Origin: Aquila chrysaetos chrysaetos
Taxonomy: Eukaryota > Chordata > Aves > Accipitriformes > Accipitridae
Direction: 5' to 3'
NCBI RefSeq assembly: GCF_900496995.4
Contig: NC_044029.1
Location: 1,984,001-2,048,000, forward strand
DNA: 64,000 bases
A program made the translations under genes and the position numbers. The stretch's first letter is position 1; each line of letters begins with the position of its first letter. Shown piece after piece: positions 37,601 to 51,332 of this stretch. The notes beneath the pieces were generated by a model. The model was not told the origin of the DNA. It was given only the letters and a program-made list of their open reading frames with translations, and did no database searches.

Positions 37601-37911
37601 TTGTCCCAGGAGGTTAATTAAAAGCTCTGCAATGCAGGGAGGGAGGGCAGAGCAGGAGGACGGCCATGTCTGTGAGCAGAGCTTGCCTTGCTGCCCGCTC
37701 AGCTTGCTTACAAACCTGACCCGAAATACTTCCCGGGGGTACCCACTCTGGAAAGCGTTCTCTGACCCTTCTAAGCGGTTAAAGGGGTTTAGACACCTCA
37801 TTTCCAAATTTAGTTTCCTTCCTCAAAGTAATTTGTGCTGAATAAACCTTTGCACTTCTTTCCACTGGAAGGATACATTTTGGCATAGGTGACATACAGG
37901 TAGCATGGCAA

Positions 37912-37961
37912 CAACAGTCACAATGACAGACCAACAGTCACAATAACAGACCAACAGTACT
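37912..37961. repeat. 20-bp tandem repeat, 2.5 copies
   Basis: CAACAGTCACAATGACAGAC, a second copy with one change, and a half copy. It lies just outside the CpG island. Confidence 0.9.
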
Positions 37962-40900
37962 AGGCTTTAAATACAAAAAACCTCAGAAGTCTATATCAGC
38001 ATTTTTTAGTCTTGCATATTTCTGGTACGTATATAGATATATTTAGCCAAATGGGATGACAATAATTACTTTCAAGAAATTCTGTTCCAGCTAAGCATAT
38101 TTGACATTTGCACACAGCATAAAACTGAAAGTGCATACGTGGGACTTTTTCAAAGTTTGGGTTAAGCAGAAAAGCAGCTTTTAGCCTTAAACGATCTATA
38201 TATGCCCCAGTTCAAGCTTTTAGGCTTAACATCTCCTTGCCCAGCTTTCAAATACTGGTGTTAACTGGGAGACTGTTTAACACCTAACCAGATACAAAGA
38301 ACAACTTGGCTATGTTATGTTAACAGGGATTTGAAATGGCTAATTTCTTTTCCATCTTGGCAATCACTCTATCCTTTCCCCTTTATGGAACAGGAATTGT
38401 CCTTTAGGTGCCTCTCATTTGGATCCATGCTCAGGGGAAAGCCAGATTTCCCATGGTCGTTATTAATTGCTTCACATCTAGACTGGACAAGAACTAAAAT
38501 TTATGCAAACTTTTAGTAAAAAAATAAACACAGCAATTTACATTTGCTCTACTAAATATCTAAATGTCATTTATGCATATATTTAAGAAACAAAGAGAAA
38601 TGTATTATTATTATTATTGCATACTCTGGCCACATTGCAGCTGCTGACACACAATAATTTCCTATGGTTCTCATCAAGACTACACCCGCACATCCAAGGA
38701 CAGGGTTTGGGGTTCAGTCACAGAAGAGACACAGAGCAGACCGTATGGCATACAGCAGAAGGGCATATTCTCATTGCCTCACTTCAGTTAGCCAAGTTAG
38801 ATGGCTGGTCTCCATAAGTTTCTCTAATAAATGGAGAGAGCAAGGACCAACTCAAGAGTAATTTGTAGCAAGATCGAAACTGTGGTCTGTGAATCATTCT
38901 TGGTAAGAGCTTTTCTCTGTCTCCATTAAGTACAGATACAGCACAAAGGAAATAGCTACCTAATTTAGCTGGATACATTAGTTTCCTGAAGATGGGAAGT
39001 GTAAACAATGACCCCAAGTATCAATTTTGTGATTCAGCCTCCTTCCAATTTTTGCTGGATTCAAGAAGCACTGAAGAGCTTATTACAGAGAGATGATTCC
39101 ACAAGTGCATTTCCCAGTTCTGTGCAACAGAGCAGCACGAGCCTCCACTATCACAGCTTGTCCTCCTCTGCACAGGGAATGCACCAAGATCAGGACAGAG
39201 TACAAATCATAAACAGATGATGGAGATCACACTGGCCATCTGTACAGCTCAAGGCAAAATACAATATCAAGGACAAGGTGTTTCCACAGGTCTCGCTGCA
39301 GAGCAGTGGGCAGAACACCCAGCAGAGGCAGAACAGCCAAAGGGTTCAAAAACTGCAAAATAGTTCCTTGTCTTCTTACCTAAAGATTTTGAGACTGCTT
39401 CCTGTGAAAGCAGAGAGTGTAAATAGTAGTTTTGGAAACACCTAAAAGAAAACAACACGAAAAGCTTTTGCTCTGCTTACACACAGAAGGATCTATGTCA
39501 ATAACAAAAGCCCGATCAGCTCAGACTGTTTATCTGTCAGATGACTTCAACTTGATTGAGAGCCCTTGGTGAGTCTTTTCATGTTAGTGCAATGGAGTAC
39601 ACTGTTATGGATGTCCACTATAACAGTGGTGGGATTGACATGATAGATTTTTTTGATGGTCTGTTTAGCTACACAAGATGCGGCAGGAGCACTGCAAATC
39701 ACTGCTATAGACATACCATAGTGACTGGGGAAAGTTTGAGCATACTGCATGGGAAAAAGATTTAATTTACAACAACAATTTATATCTACACTAGGGACTG
39801 CAACTTCATTAAAAATCCCCACTGCAGAAAAAGCCCAGGAGAACAATCGTTACAAACATCTTCCCTGAAAATGCTTAATGCACAGTCTAATGGAGTTGTT
39901 CTTACTCATGTCCTTTGTATCTCACCGAGATAGTACAATCACTGCCTAAGAGAGTCTCTAAAAGCCATTTACCCCTCTCCTATACTGGAGCTAAAGTCCA
40001 CTTAAGTCTCCAGCACTGCAGACAGTATGAAATACTCTCCAACTCCTGCTTCCTCCCAAGCACTTTTCCCCTCACTGAGCTGTGGTCCCAAGTACAAACT
40101 CAGGCAATTTGCTAGAGCCCAGGAATAGAGCTCTTTAATTCTTTGTCTGATCATCACTCCACCTGCAGTTCAATGGCTTTTTCAAGCATTTAACAGTAAA
40201 AAGCATTCTGCTAATTTTATTACAATTCTCTCTTGTTCATGTTCTTACATGTGGCATATATTTGCTAGGCGCATTCAAGTAAGGTCAAGGCACTGAAGGA
40301 CAGGCTCTAGCAGAACATACTCAGAAAGTCTGGAACCTAGATGATCCAAGATGAGGAGTTACTAGTCGTCCTCTTTCCCAGTAGCGGGTTGTAAAGGCTT
40401 AAGTAATTTGTATTAATCTTAAAAAAATATTTTATTGGTAAAACATATTAGCATTTTAATGAAAAGACAAGTAGTTCAAGAAGAGACCGGCTTGCTGCCT
40501 TCTGTAGCCTACACAGGAAGAAAGCTTTAAATGCTTTGACATCTAACAGTACCAAAATGCACAAGCTTAACAGCTTTTCTTCCCATCAGTAACTGTGATA
40601 TTCTAGCTGAATAAAACTTAAATAAATCCTAGAAGCTTTACTTTTTACTGTGGAAGTGGAGAATAAAAGATTAGACTTCACAGCAGCATGAAATTCACCC
40701 AGGCCTCTCTATTTAACTAAGTTTTCATATCTAGGAAAAGGAGAACTGTGTTTAGAAAACAGCCTTGTTGCAAGTGCTGACAGATGGATAACGCAGGGTT
40801 TGCTACAGACCTTGACAAAAAATTAGAACATCAATCACAATCTATTTGGGAAACCTCACTGTGGATTAGATGCAAGTTATGAATGCACCTCCCTAATTCA

Positions 40901-43799
40901 AGCCTTCAGTCAACAGGAATGAAGAGTCAGATGCAGAGTGCCAGCTGCCGCAAACATATAACCTAACATCATCACTGATTATTTAAACATCAGTTTAAAG
41001 TTAACTTTTTATTTAAAGAGAAGAAAAAGAAATTCTACCTTGGCATAAATTCTTGCGTACTTTGAGCAATTATCTTCTTCAACTATTTTCCCCTCTGTCC
41101 TCTTTTCATTGAGATCTGCTCTCTCTTCATATTTTTAGCCCAGTACTGATAACCGCAAGTGTTTAAAAATAATAAATAAAGAGTAAAAGCTTAGAGAGTG
41201 ATCAAACCCATTTAAGCATCTTAAAATTGAGGGGCAAAAGTGTGCTGGGAGACTTTTTTTTTTTTTTAAGTAGCCTTCCTATTTTTGTACCTTTAAGGTG
41301 AGATTAAAGGTACAATATCAATACCTGATCCAAATGTTAAATTTATCTGCCTATACAAATGGGTGAGTCTCCTCATCTCCTGCTTGGGAGGGAGACTCCT
41401 CTTTTTCCTTCCTCAGTGCCTGAAATACAGTCAGCTGCCTGTGCACCATCCTTTTTCCTCCCTTTCCTTTCACTCACTCCACGCTTCAGACTCTTCCCTA
41501 TCCCTTAGTGTCTCAGTCATTTTCCTGACATGGGTCCTGTCCCAAGAACCTTGGCACCTTAGGTCTTACCTTTGCCTGAAAGTAAGCACACCCAGAGACA
41601 CAGATGGGCTCTGAATCGCACACCAAGGTTTCCTCATAGAAGATACAAGAGACTGAAATACAAGCCAAGCCTTTAAAGAGAGACCACTTTGCTCTGCCAG
41701 TGAGACAGACTAAAAGCCTTCCCATTGCCCAGGGTAGAACAGGTCCTCTCTTCAGCTCAGCAACTTTTACCAATTTCCTGGCTTGCAACAGACTCCACAC
41801 AGCTCTCTACAAGCTCCTAAGAGTCTCTGTTGCCTCCAAAGGCTCAGGTACATCTGCTCCACATTGCTGACCCTGCTGTTTGTACGTAGGGCAATCTTTC
41901 TTGCTCTTCTGCAAGAGGAGCATCATCTGAATGTAGCAGGCTCCATAAGGTATTACCCAGGTTTGTCAAGCTAAAATGAACAATTTGATAGGTGGCAAAT
42001 GGAGCAGCTTGTTTTTCTTTGTCACCAGGTAATGTAGTCTTACTAGAAGTTTCATCCAAATTTGAATGATTATTCTGCTTTTCTGAACGCTCTCCTGACC
42101 TCAGCACACACCCACAGACTCCTAATGTTTTTACTTTTATCCCAAACCACATATTTCTGTCCTATTATTCCATCTTTTAGCCCTAAATTACTGAGTCTTC
42201 AGCAGTTCACATTGTTAAAAAAAAAATCAAGGGACTGTTTTCTAGTTCTTGGCATAGGATTATGAGCAAAAGAACAGGTATATGCAATAGCTGCTTTCAG
42301 CTTAACAAACTCTCATCTGTTATTACTGACTTGCACCTGTTGAATTTAATGGCAAGCCTAAATTTTCACTACATTTTATCGCACAGGCATCACTCCTAGG
42401 AAAAAGATGAAAGGAGGAGATGACTCGCTTGGCAGATCCCTCATTAAGGTACATTTTTGCAACCTCTTGAGCATGAGCTTAGCTCTATGCACGAAAGGAA
42501 CCCATTGGCCTGAGCACAGCTGGAGAATTCCTGCTGTACAGGAATAAAGCATGCAGGTAAAAAGCCTGAGCCTTGTCTCCAAAGAGCCTATCAAACCACC
42601 ACTACATATCCCGCTCCCGTTAAAACACTGCATTGACCTAGCATCAAGAGACATCATTACATCTCAGGTTTGTCTTACACTTTATGAATTACAGAAATCT
42701 CTGAAAACTCAGGCAGTGTAACAGCACATGCCCTTGAGTTTTCATTAGTCTGTCTCTGCAGAATCGGATTTTACAGAGGGCAGTACTTGTTCAGCTGAAA
42801 CCAAATGCTTTATTGTCACAATACTGCTTAATTTGTTTTTGCAGAGATTGCAATATTTTCCAAAACTCAGATTTCCACTTTGTTTTTAAAAATTCTTTTG
42901 TGTTTACCTGTGTCAAGTGAAAGGCAAGCTAAGCCAAATACTACCTTAATTCATTACCTACTAGAACATTTGGTGATGAGTACTTCCAAAGAAGACTCTT
43001 CCCGGAGAAGTAAAAAGCTGAGAACAAGCACGAGCTCACCTGCAAACTGCATGCCTTTGCTTTACAGAGATCTTAGTCATCCAGCACCACAAAGGCAACA
43101 TCTCTCTAATCCAACCCATTGGCAGTCACCAGGTTGTTCTTGGTCAAAATGTCTCTAGTTTATTATTTTTGCTTTTTGAGAGTTGCTATAGAGATACAGC
43201 TTTTTAATTGCAACTGTGGTTCTAGGGGCTAAGAGGGAGAAGGCAAGGTCTGAACAATGTTGCAGAAACTTCGACATAGTATTTTGAAACCATAGGTATG
43301 AATCTGTGACTGATTAATATAATTGCCTTATTGGGGAAGGGGAGGGAGGAAAGAAGTAAAAGACCTAAAATAATTTTACATGCTTTTTAGCTTCATAAAT
43401 CACTCTAAAACCCAGTTCTTGGAGAACAAATCATGCAATGCCTTTTTGCACAGGCACAGTTAAGAGCAATATTCTCTTGCTAATTACAGTTTTCCAGGTA
43501 CCCATTTCCCTTAGAATGTTCACAAGAAGTTTGATGACTAAGTGGTAATCGCTGGCTAAGAAGATAAATAATCCAAAAAAAGTAAATAATAAAACATCAG
43601 CTGTATGTTGTATGCAGTTACTCTTTCTTAATTATTTTCTTTCTTTCACCTTTGGCACAGGGACTGTACTGTCCCCTTATAGTCCAAGGCCATCTAAAGA
43701 ACTCAAATCGTGTCTGAATCTAGCTGAATCTTTCACAAACACAGGCACCTACTTTTGCTTGATTAGAAGAGGAACACTTGTGGCAGTAACATATGGAGT

Positions 43800-43875
43800 A
43801 TAATAGCTCAGTTAGAAGGGATCTACAACAATCATTTAGTCCAACAATATTTACAGTGTGATCCAGAGCTTGTGG
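43800..43875 (-). mobile_element. CR1 LINE 3' end fragment, diverged
   Basis: TAATAGCTCAGTTAGAAGGG followed by ATCATTTAGTCCAAC resembles the reverse complement of CR1 3' ends with several mismatches. Confidence 0.7.
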
Positions 43876-46800
43876 AACACCAAGAGATACTTCAGGTTTC
43901 ATTCTACAGAGCAACATACAAAACCATATTAAAAAATATAAATAACATTGAGGAGTCAAACATTATAAGTTTAGGAAATAACAAAACTAAATTGGTCAGA
44001 ATTGCTTGTAGCTCCTGAACACAGATGTCTTACGTGCATTTCAGATGCGATGAGCTGTAACTTCCTGAAGACTGGTTCCACTTTCATGGGATTGATAGAT
44101 GGAGATGAACACACTTAGGTAATACAGGAAAGCTGGACAATTCTCTCACCTCTTGCTTTAGGCAACCAACTTCAGCCTCTAGGAACAAGATTTAGATGTT
44201 CTTTTCTTTCTCTCTCCCTGCATCATACCAGACAAATAAATTAAGCTCACCCTTTCACGAGGAGCCATTACCCTTTCTCATTATACAAGTGTCTGACTTA
44301 AGCCCATTAGTCAAATTTGCAATGCTGCTAAACACTCCCAGCTGCAAGTAAAGTCACCTGGAGTTTTAAGTTATTCAGTCCTGTATCACACTAACTACTT
44401 TGAACCCTGAAGTGCAAGACAACTCAAGTTAATTAACTCAGCTGAGTGGATGCTTTAATCTCAGTGACTTTCAGCCTTGATTTTCCTTCTGTTTAAGGAG
44501 ATAAGCCTGTTTGACTTTACACCTCAAGAAACACTCAGGTGCTGTTGACGAGATCCTGGAAGGACTCATATGACAATGAATCACTATCTTCAATACAGGG
44601 AGAGAATTCAGCAAGGGGCCACATGCTGAAGAATTGCTCGTGCAGTCAGAGCTGTTTCTTCTGCATCCTGAATGAAACAGCATCCTGATGAACAAAAGAG
44701 AGCATAACTTAAAATGAAAGCGTGTGTCAAAATGCATGCTTGCATGTATGCAAGTGAAACAGTTGTACTGACTGTCTGAACTATGACATTTTCTAAACTG
44801 CAATTGTTTGACTTCACAGTCCTAATGTTACTTTTACATTCCAATGTAAATGGACTGTGACTTAAGGACCCAAGTCTTAGAGGAAAATAGTGGGGTTTTA
44901 AGCAGGAAATCACAACCCCCTTTTTTCTTTACACAGTCAAAACCAGGCATAATCTAGCATAGATGTTCCTATGACCATTTTCATATAGATCCGTGGATAC
45001 CAAAAATGCTTCTTCATGTATGTAATTGTAAATACTTTGACATAGCTGAATATCTTATTATAGCTGAGGATGTATTAAAATCCAGATAATACAACTCTGT
45101 GTTCACAAAAATCTCCCAAATCTAAAGTAATGTATAGGAGCCTAATTCCAGGACTATAGACCCAAAGAATATCTATTTAGTTTGATTTTTAAATAAACTC
45201 ATTCTGCTGCTCTTTTCTTTGGATGCAGCAATAAATATCTTCAAGGTACTGCAAGGGTCAATGCTGCAGTGTGTACACAATAAAAGTAATTTATTATGGT
45301 CTTGTTTCACAGGTGTCTATAGAATAGTATACTCAGCAAAAAAAAAAAAAAAAAAAGCTGTGAAGAAGCATACTGTTCATCAAAATGACACACCATGGTA
45401 ATTATTTATGTTCTTCTGGGAATATAGGTTCCAGTACAAGGAACTCTCTGTTACAGCAGCCTTGCTTCAGAAAAGTAAAAAATAATAATACTTATATAAA
45501 AGATCAGCAAATTACAAGATTCTAAACCTGAATTTCAACAATTACTTTTATTTTGAAATGCAAGAGAGGTAAAGGATATGCTTTCACACTATAAATACAC
45601 ATGTAACTGATCTTAATATAGTTCTTATGAGGTGCCATGTCTGAGTACTTTGACAAACACTAATGCATACTACTTTTCCTGTGTGAATATCCAAACATAG
45701 CCCTTTTTTGAGGAAACATGCAAGTTTGGCTTTGTTTTGTAGGACTTCGGCTTTGCATAATACTTTGTGACTCAGCACTACAGGCCAATTTAGTATCTAA
45801 GTTCTATGCTGCAATCCTACCTCCTAAAAACTCTTAGCAAAACTAATCTGTCAATATTTTCTGCCTAGCTACATTCCTCAGACAAATGGCCAGCTGCTCC
45901 TGTCCTGTAAGGTTTTTCTTCCATCTGGAATGCAATACTTTGCACAAAGTGCCGTAACAGCATTGTTTCAGACAGCATCACTTCCCTTCCCCAACTAGAA
46001 AGCCATCAGCTGCTGGCATTCCAACTGGTCACACACCTGAAAGTTCATTTCTGAGTTTATAGGGATTTATGGCTAGCAAGATCTGTATTGTGAGCAGATC
46101 TCACCTCTCAAATATTTTAATGTTTTACTTTTTCTTAAGATGTCTGAAACGTATAAAAGCATTGAGCTTATTTACATTTCACACAATTTATTTTTCAAAA
46201 CTTTTAGCAAGGAAGTGATCTTCAATCTTGGCTCTTAAAAAAAGAAAATAATGAGAAGGCGGTTTTAAAAAATGTATTTGCATGAAATGAAAGGGTCTTA
46301 CAAAATTAAATGTCTCTTGCATTATTTATTGCATGCCACGTCTGGATTTTGCTAGTTAAAGGTTTAATTTGAATCAAAGAGAAAGGTTTTGCCTGTGGAT
46401 TTTAGAAGTTAAAGGTCTTACATTGCCAGAGTAGCCTCTATTAAATGCATAGACACCAGATGGCCCCACAGCATTCACTGATCTAACAAAGAGATTCCAA
46501 TTTCCCTGTAGGGAAATTGAGAAGAAGCTGTACAGCATGATGTTCAAAGATATGGCTGCTTGAAGTTTTAGAAGGAAAACTGCCTTGAATTGTATCAGAT
46601 TTCTATACGTGTGTGTATATGAAATTGCCCAGCCATAACTGAAGTTCTTTGAACTGCATGCATATTTTACTGTGCATTCACGCATGTGTACTTCACCAGT
46701 CCAAACTCAGTAGTTTTCTGAATGTTACTAGGTATACAGTGCTCATGTTTTGGGGTTGCTCCTGAGTCAGATACTGGCATAGAAAGGAAAATGAAGTTTT

Positions 46801-48917
46801 GAGGTGTCACAGAGCAGCCCAGCTCTGCAGGGCCCTTGTATCAGCCCCATGCAAACAAAGCTTTCAGAGGCCTATGTGTATGTCTGAGGGCTACAGTTTT
46901 CAGTAACTTTCCTGCTGTTTCTTAAGCTTTTTGTTGTCTGTCCTAAGTGAGGTACATTTTAGCCATCTTCCTCTGGGGTCCGAAGGCCTTTGCCTTTTGC
47001 CAATTCCATTCTGAACAGAATTTGCCTACAGGATGGTCCAGTTGGCTTTGTCTATTATAAGTAAAACACCCATTAGTAGCACAGCCAGATTTCACTATGT
47101 GAAATATGTAGGGCTTTGGGAAAAAACAGAAAGATTGATCTGTAGCTTCACATGAACTTTTTGCATGCTTCAGTATGGCTCTGGAATATGTCCTCAGGGT
47201 ACTTGATCCAGTTCATACATTTGTAATGGGTGATAGACCATTGGCTACCAATGGACTTGGACAGCAATGGCATCAAAGAAAGCAATTCTGCTGGTTCAAA
47301 TGGGAGAACTACCCAAGCTGAAAGAACTAGACTGAGGTGACTAGATGGGAACCTTTAGCACAAGTATGCTTAGACTCCCTCAAATTTTAGTACAGTAAAA
47401 ATCACTGCTAGCTACACTTTGATCAACATGAAGAACAGGATCTAATCCAGCTTGTCATTCCAGAAGCAAATATTAACAGAGTATTGCAAGGATTTCTCCT
47501 TGTACCAAAGGGAATCTGGTCTAACTGAAGCATATCATAAGCTTTATTTACCTAACTCACACTATCATGAAGTAGTGACAAGCAGGATCACTCTATGCAG
47601 CACTTCCCCAGCTTAAACGCTAGCAAGTGTCCATCCTTACTTCTCTTCAGAACAGCAGATCCAAAAAGACATTTAAGGGCTGCAGTTAGATGTTCAAAAC
47701 CCATAGGGCATACAGGATCCAGACTTGTTTAGACAGAGGGATCACTATGAGAACAAGAGGGAGAAAAGAAAGGTGTTCTGTTGACTGAGCAGCTGAACTT
47801 TTGTTGAGTACATACAGTAAATTGTCACAATACAATAAATGGTGCTTTTCTGACAGCCAGACTTACAGTATCTTAATGAGGAATAGAGCATTTTGGTGAC
47901 TACTGTAGGAAATCTGTTAAGTACAAAGCAATGTAACAGCCAAACAATTACTAGAAAAGCATGGATAACTTTGTGAGGAGCACGACAGTTGCACTGAGCA
48001 ATCTACTTCTGGCAAAGGAAATGGAAATGTGGTTACAGGACATTTTGTTGGTGAGTTGTACACAGTCAGCATGAGGTAGAGTGCAGAAAAGCCTGACTTC
48101 CCCAGATTAGGAACTCCACGTGGGAGTAGGAGCCAGAGCCCTAAGTTATAATGCACCAGAGAGGCTATTCTGATTTTGATGCTCCTATAGGGTTAGCGAG
48201 GAAGTAGCATTTCCCATTGCCTAGTTGTGAGCAGGGCCACAATGTGAAATTACACTCTTCAATGGAGTTAGAGAAGCAAGAGCTTAAGACTTCAGGAATG
48301 CTTCTCCAGTGAGTTAGAAGAATGGCTTTGGACTGTGGATACTAGAAGCCCTTTTTTCAAAAAAAGCTAATACCAATCCTGTATACCTACCCGTAAAAAG
48401 TGTGAATTATCCCATTTTTTCTGTTAAGGTCTAAAGGCTAGAAAGCTAACCTAGGAAGGAGGAGACGTCACTTTACTGGCATTCAGAATAAAACATGCGA
48501 TTTCACCAGAATGTGCAATACCTACCAACAGTGAAGGCAGTTTTGGAGTAGGAGGAAAAAAACATCTTCCATATCTCCTTTTAAAGCTTTACTGGTGGAC
48601 AGTAAGTGATTTAAGATTCCCTGGGACAAGGAGGCACGACATTGTAGTTTGATTGTTAGGATACTTATCTGAGAGTCTTGGGCTCTCTTTGTGTTTTATT
48701 GGCCAGCTGCAACGCCACCATCTCTTAAAAGCAAGCTGTAACTTAACATCTCTGCAGAGCTTGGTCCTGTAGGAACGAGTATGGTAGATGCTGTAAGAAT
48801 GTACTTACTAGGCAAAGCTGAAGTGGAAGGGTAAGTATATCTACATGATTAGGCACCAGCATCAGACTGGCAGGAACTGAACCCACTCTGGAATAGGCAG
48901 AGAACTGCAGGTATCAA

Positions 48918-48963
48918 AACTTTTTTTTTTTTTTTTTTTTAATCAAATAGGGGAAAAAAAAAA
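48918..48963. repeat. T-run and A-run pair
   Basis: About 22 T, a short spacer and then about 9 A with AACCC. Low-complexity, no gene. Confidence 0.85.
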
Positions 48964-50032
48964 CCCAAACCTTAATTAGGTGACTCCAGTGAGAAAAGCC
49001 AATTGTCCTCTCAATAAAACCAATTAAGTTTCTGTTATTGATGGTAACAGATGCAGAGGAAGGTCTGAAGTTTGTTGACAAGATGCGAGCGTGGAAAATA
49101 TTGGCACACAAGTGCTTTATATTTCAAGTACAGCTGCAAAGAATAAAACTCTCAGAGGTATACCTGAAACTACTCAGGCACATTGTCAGTTAGGAAAGAG
49201 TAGGAACTCCTTTCTACTCAATTAGTCATACTGAAACCAGGATCAGAGTGAAGAGGTCTTGAGCTCCAAACAAAGCAATGGATTAGAAGCAGCTATTTAT
49301 GTCTTTATAATAGCCTGAGATGGAAGCTGCTATTTATATGGTGGTGCAGCAAAAACAAAAGCATTCTGATAAACATCCTCTTTCCCTCCCCGCAAAAAAA
49401 CCCCAACAAACCCACAGTAGAAAAAAAAAAAGTGTGCATGTAAAAAAGGTGCAGTATATGTTTATTTAAAATAAGTACTTATACAGAAGGAAATCGATAA
49501 CATGTGGGAATTCGGTCAGATTCTTGCTCCAAGTTATCTTTCCCTCACAAAAAGTAATACAAGCTGAAGATTAGACTTGCTATTTGGCAATGTAAACGTT
49601 GCAAAAAGAGTACGTCTTTCCATTAGGAGGTACTTTGTTACATCTTATTCTTGGCTCACCTCATGTTACATGACACCCATAGTTAGAATATGACCATGAA
49701 GTTGGAGACTGCAATATTCACAGAAGTTGGACCATGCTCAAATACACTATTTTTGTAATAAAACCAAACCAAGCCTACCCACGTGTAACAGGTGAACCAT
49801 CTTTAGATTAGCTGTTAAGGTTTCAACTGTAAAAGCTTACACTTTTTATTTCATTTTGAACCATAAAATTCAGTCCATTACGTGAGATAATGGATCACAA
49901 AGATGAAGCCATCTGCTTCATTTTCTCTGAAGTTACAGTTCAAAAAGGTAGATATTAAGATAGCTTTACACTGAGATCCAAGAGTCTCAGTGTTTAAATT
50001 ACTACTAAAAACTGTGTAAACGGTTCAAAAGG

Positions 50033-50601
50033 TGTTGTGCACTGACCCCAGCCAGCAGCCAAGCACCCACACAGCTGCTCACTCGCTCTCTCCCCTCCTT
50101 CCCCAGCAAGACAAGGAAGAGGAACAGCAAAAGCAAGAAAACTCACAGGTTGAGATAAAGACAGTTTAATAAGCAAAGGAAAGAGGAAAAAACCCAAACC
50201 ACCAAGTGATACAAAGGCACTCACTCTCTACCTCCCACAGGCGGACTCCCACAGCCCAGCCAGGCTGTAAACAACGGCCACCTTGGAAGCCAACCCCTCA
50301 CACCTTCTGCCTCTGCCCCGTTTGTGCTGCTGAGGGTGACTAGATACGATACGGAATAGCCCTTTGGACGGTTCGGGTTGGCTGTCCCAGCCGCATCCCT
50401 CCCAATCTCCTGCCCACCCCCAGCCTCCTCGCTGTGGGGCAGAGCAGGAAAAAGAGAAAGCCTTGACTCTGTGCAAGGACTTTTCAGCAACAGCTAAAAC
50501 ATCAGTGTGTTATCAACACTGTTTTAGTCACAAATCTAAAACACAGCACCATATGGGCTGCTATAAAGAAAATTAACTCCATCTCAGCCAGACCCAGTAC
50601 A
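50033..50601 (-). mobile_element. Diverged solo LTR of the same family
   Basis: Aligns by eye along its whole length with the provirus LTRs: the TGACCCCAGCCAGCAGCCAAGC end, the GGTTGAGATAAAGACAGTTT block, and the ACATCAGTGTGTTATCAACA block. There are many substitutions and small indels. It has TG...CA-type ends and no internal sequence beside it. A perfect target duplication is not visible (AAAGG left, GAAAG right). It is an older insertion that recombined to a single LTR. Confidence 0.88.
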
Positions 50602-51326
50602 GAAAGAAACCCCAAAAATTCAGCTATTAATCTGCATGAGATATATCACATCGTAGCTCATTATTTGGAAGCCTGAAATCAAAAGCAAGTCATGTACTGT
50701 AAAATGCTTTCAGCATATGAAACTGTGTGCCAAATTTATCAAACCTGAAAGCAGTCCACTACAGTCAATACTATTCTTAACACTTCCAGTAGTGGCTTTG
50801 ACCAGTGTATTTATAAAACAAGTAAGCCTAAGGCCCTCCCCAGACATACAACTTCGTATTGGAGCTTGTGGGACTTGTGTCCATGTTATTAAAACTGATC
50901 TGTTTTCCTCCTACAGTTAGGATATTGGTATTTACTGTTTACTCCCAGCAGGTTGTAAGCAGTATTGTACAGTAGATATGCATAAATAGAATCATAAATT
51001 AAAAAAAAAAGCTAACAAGGTGCTCAGAAAGGCAGCTCAATGACTTTGCCACTGCACACGAGAACTCAGTTTATGATGCTTGCTTACTCTAGTTCCAGGG
51101 GAAAAAAAAAAAATTTAAATATATAACATTGGAAGCTGCAGTTTCCATGCATCTCTTCTCCTGCCCATAAGTAAACATCCTGGGAATGGAGAGCAGAACT
51201 GATGGTCTGTGGAAGTCAGCAGTGTCTCTTCACAGACCTCAAGAGTGTGAAACTCCTCAGTGTTTGTAGAAACTGTTCATTAAATCCAAAGTAACCCAAA
51301 CAACAGTACTCCCAAAACCAGTAGTT

Positions 51327-51332
51327 TTTATT
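51327..51332 (-). promoter_or_regulatory. Candidate poly(A) signal for GAS2L3
   Basis: AATAAA on the minus strand, the first canonical hexamer after the GAS2L3 stop codon. Use is inferred from position only. Confidence 0.35.

Larger units (their letters stand above)
37962..50032. other. Noncoding stretch upstream of the CpG island and downstream of GAS2L3
   Basis: Intergenic-looking AT-rich DNA with an (ATT)n stretch near 38605, a T-run near 41260, an A18 run near 45339 and one CR1 piece. No exon recognised. Confidence 0.55.

Noticed and set aside
37028..37807. 259-codon minus-strand ORF in the CpG island
   Set aside because: GC-rich DNA has few stop codons. Overlapping ORFs on both strands are similar in length, and the peptide shows no domain or family resemblance.
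37908..37961. Short direct repeats considered as a CRISPR-like array
   Set aside because: Tandem copies without spacers in a vertebrate genome: a small minisatellite.
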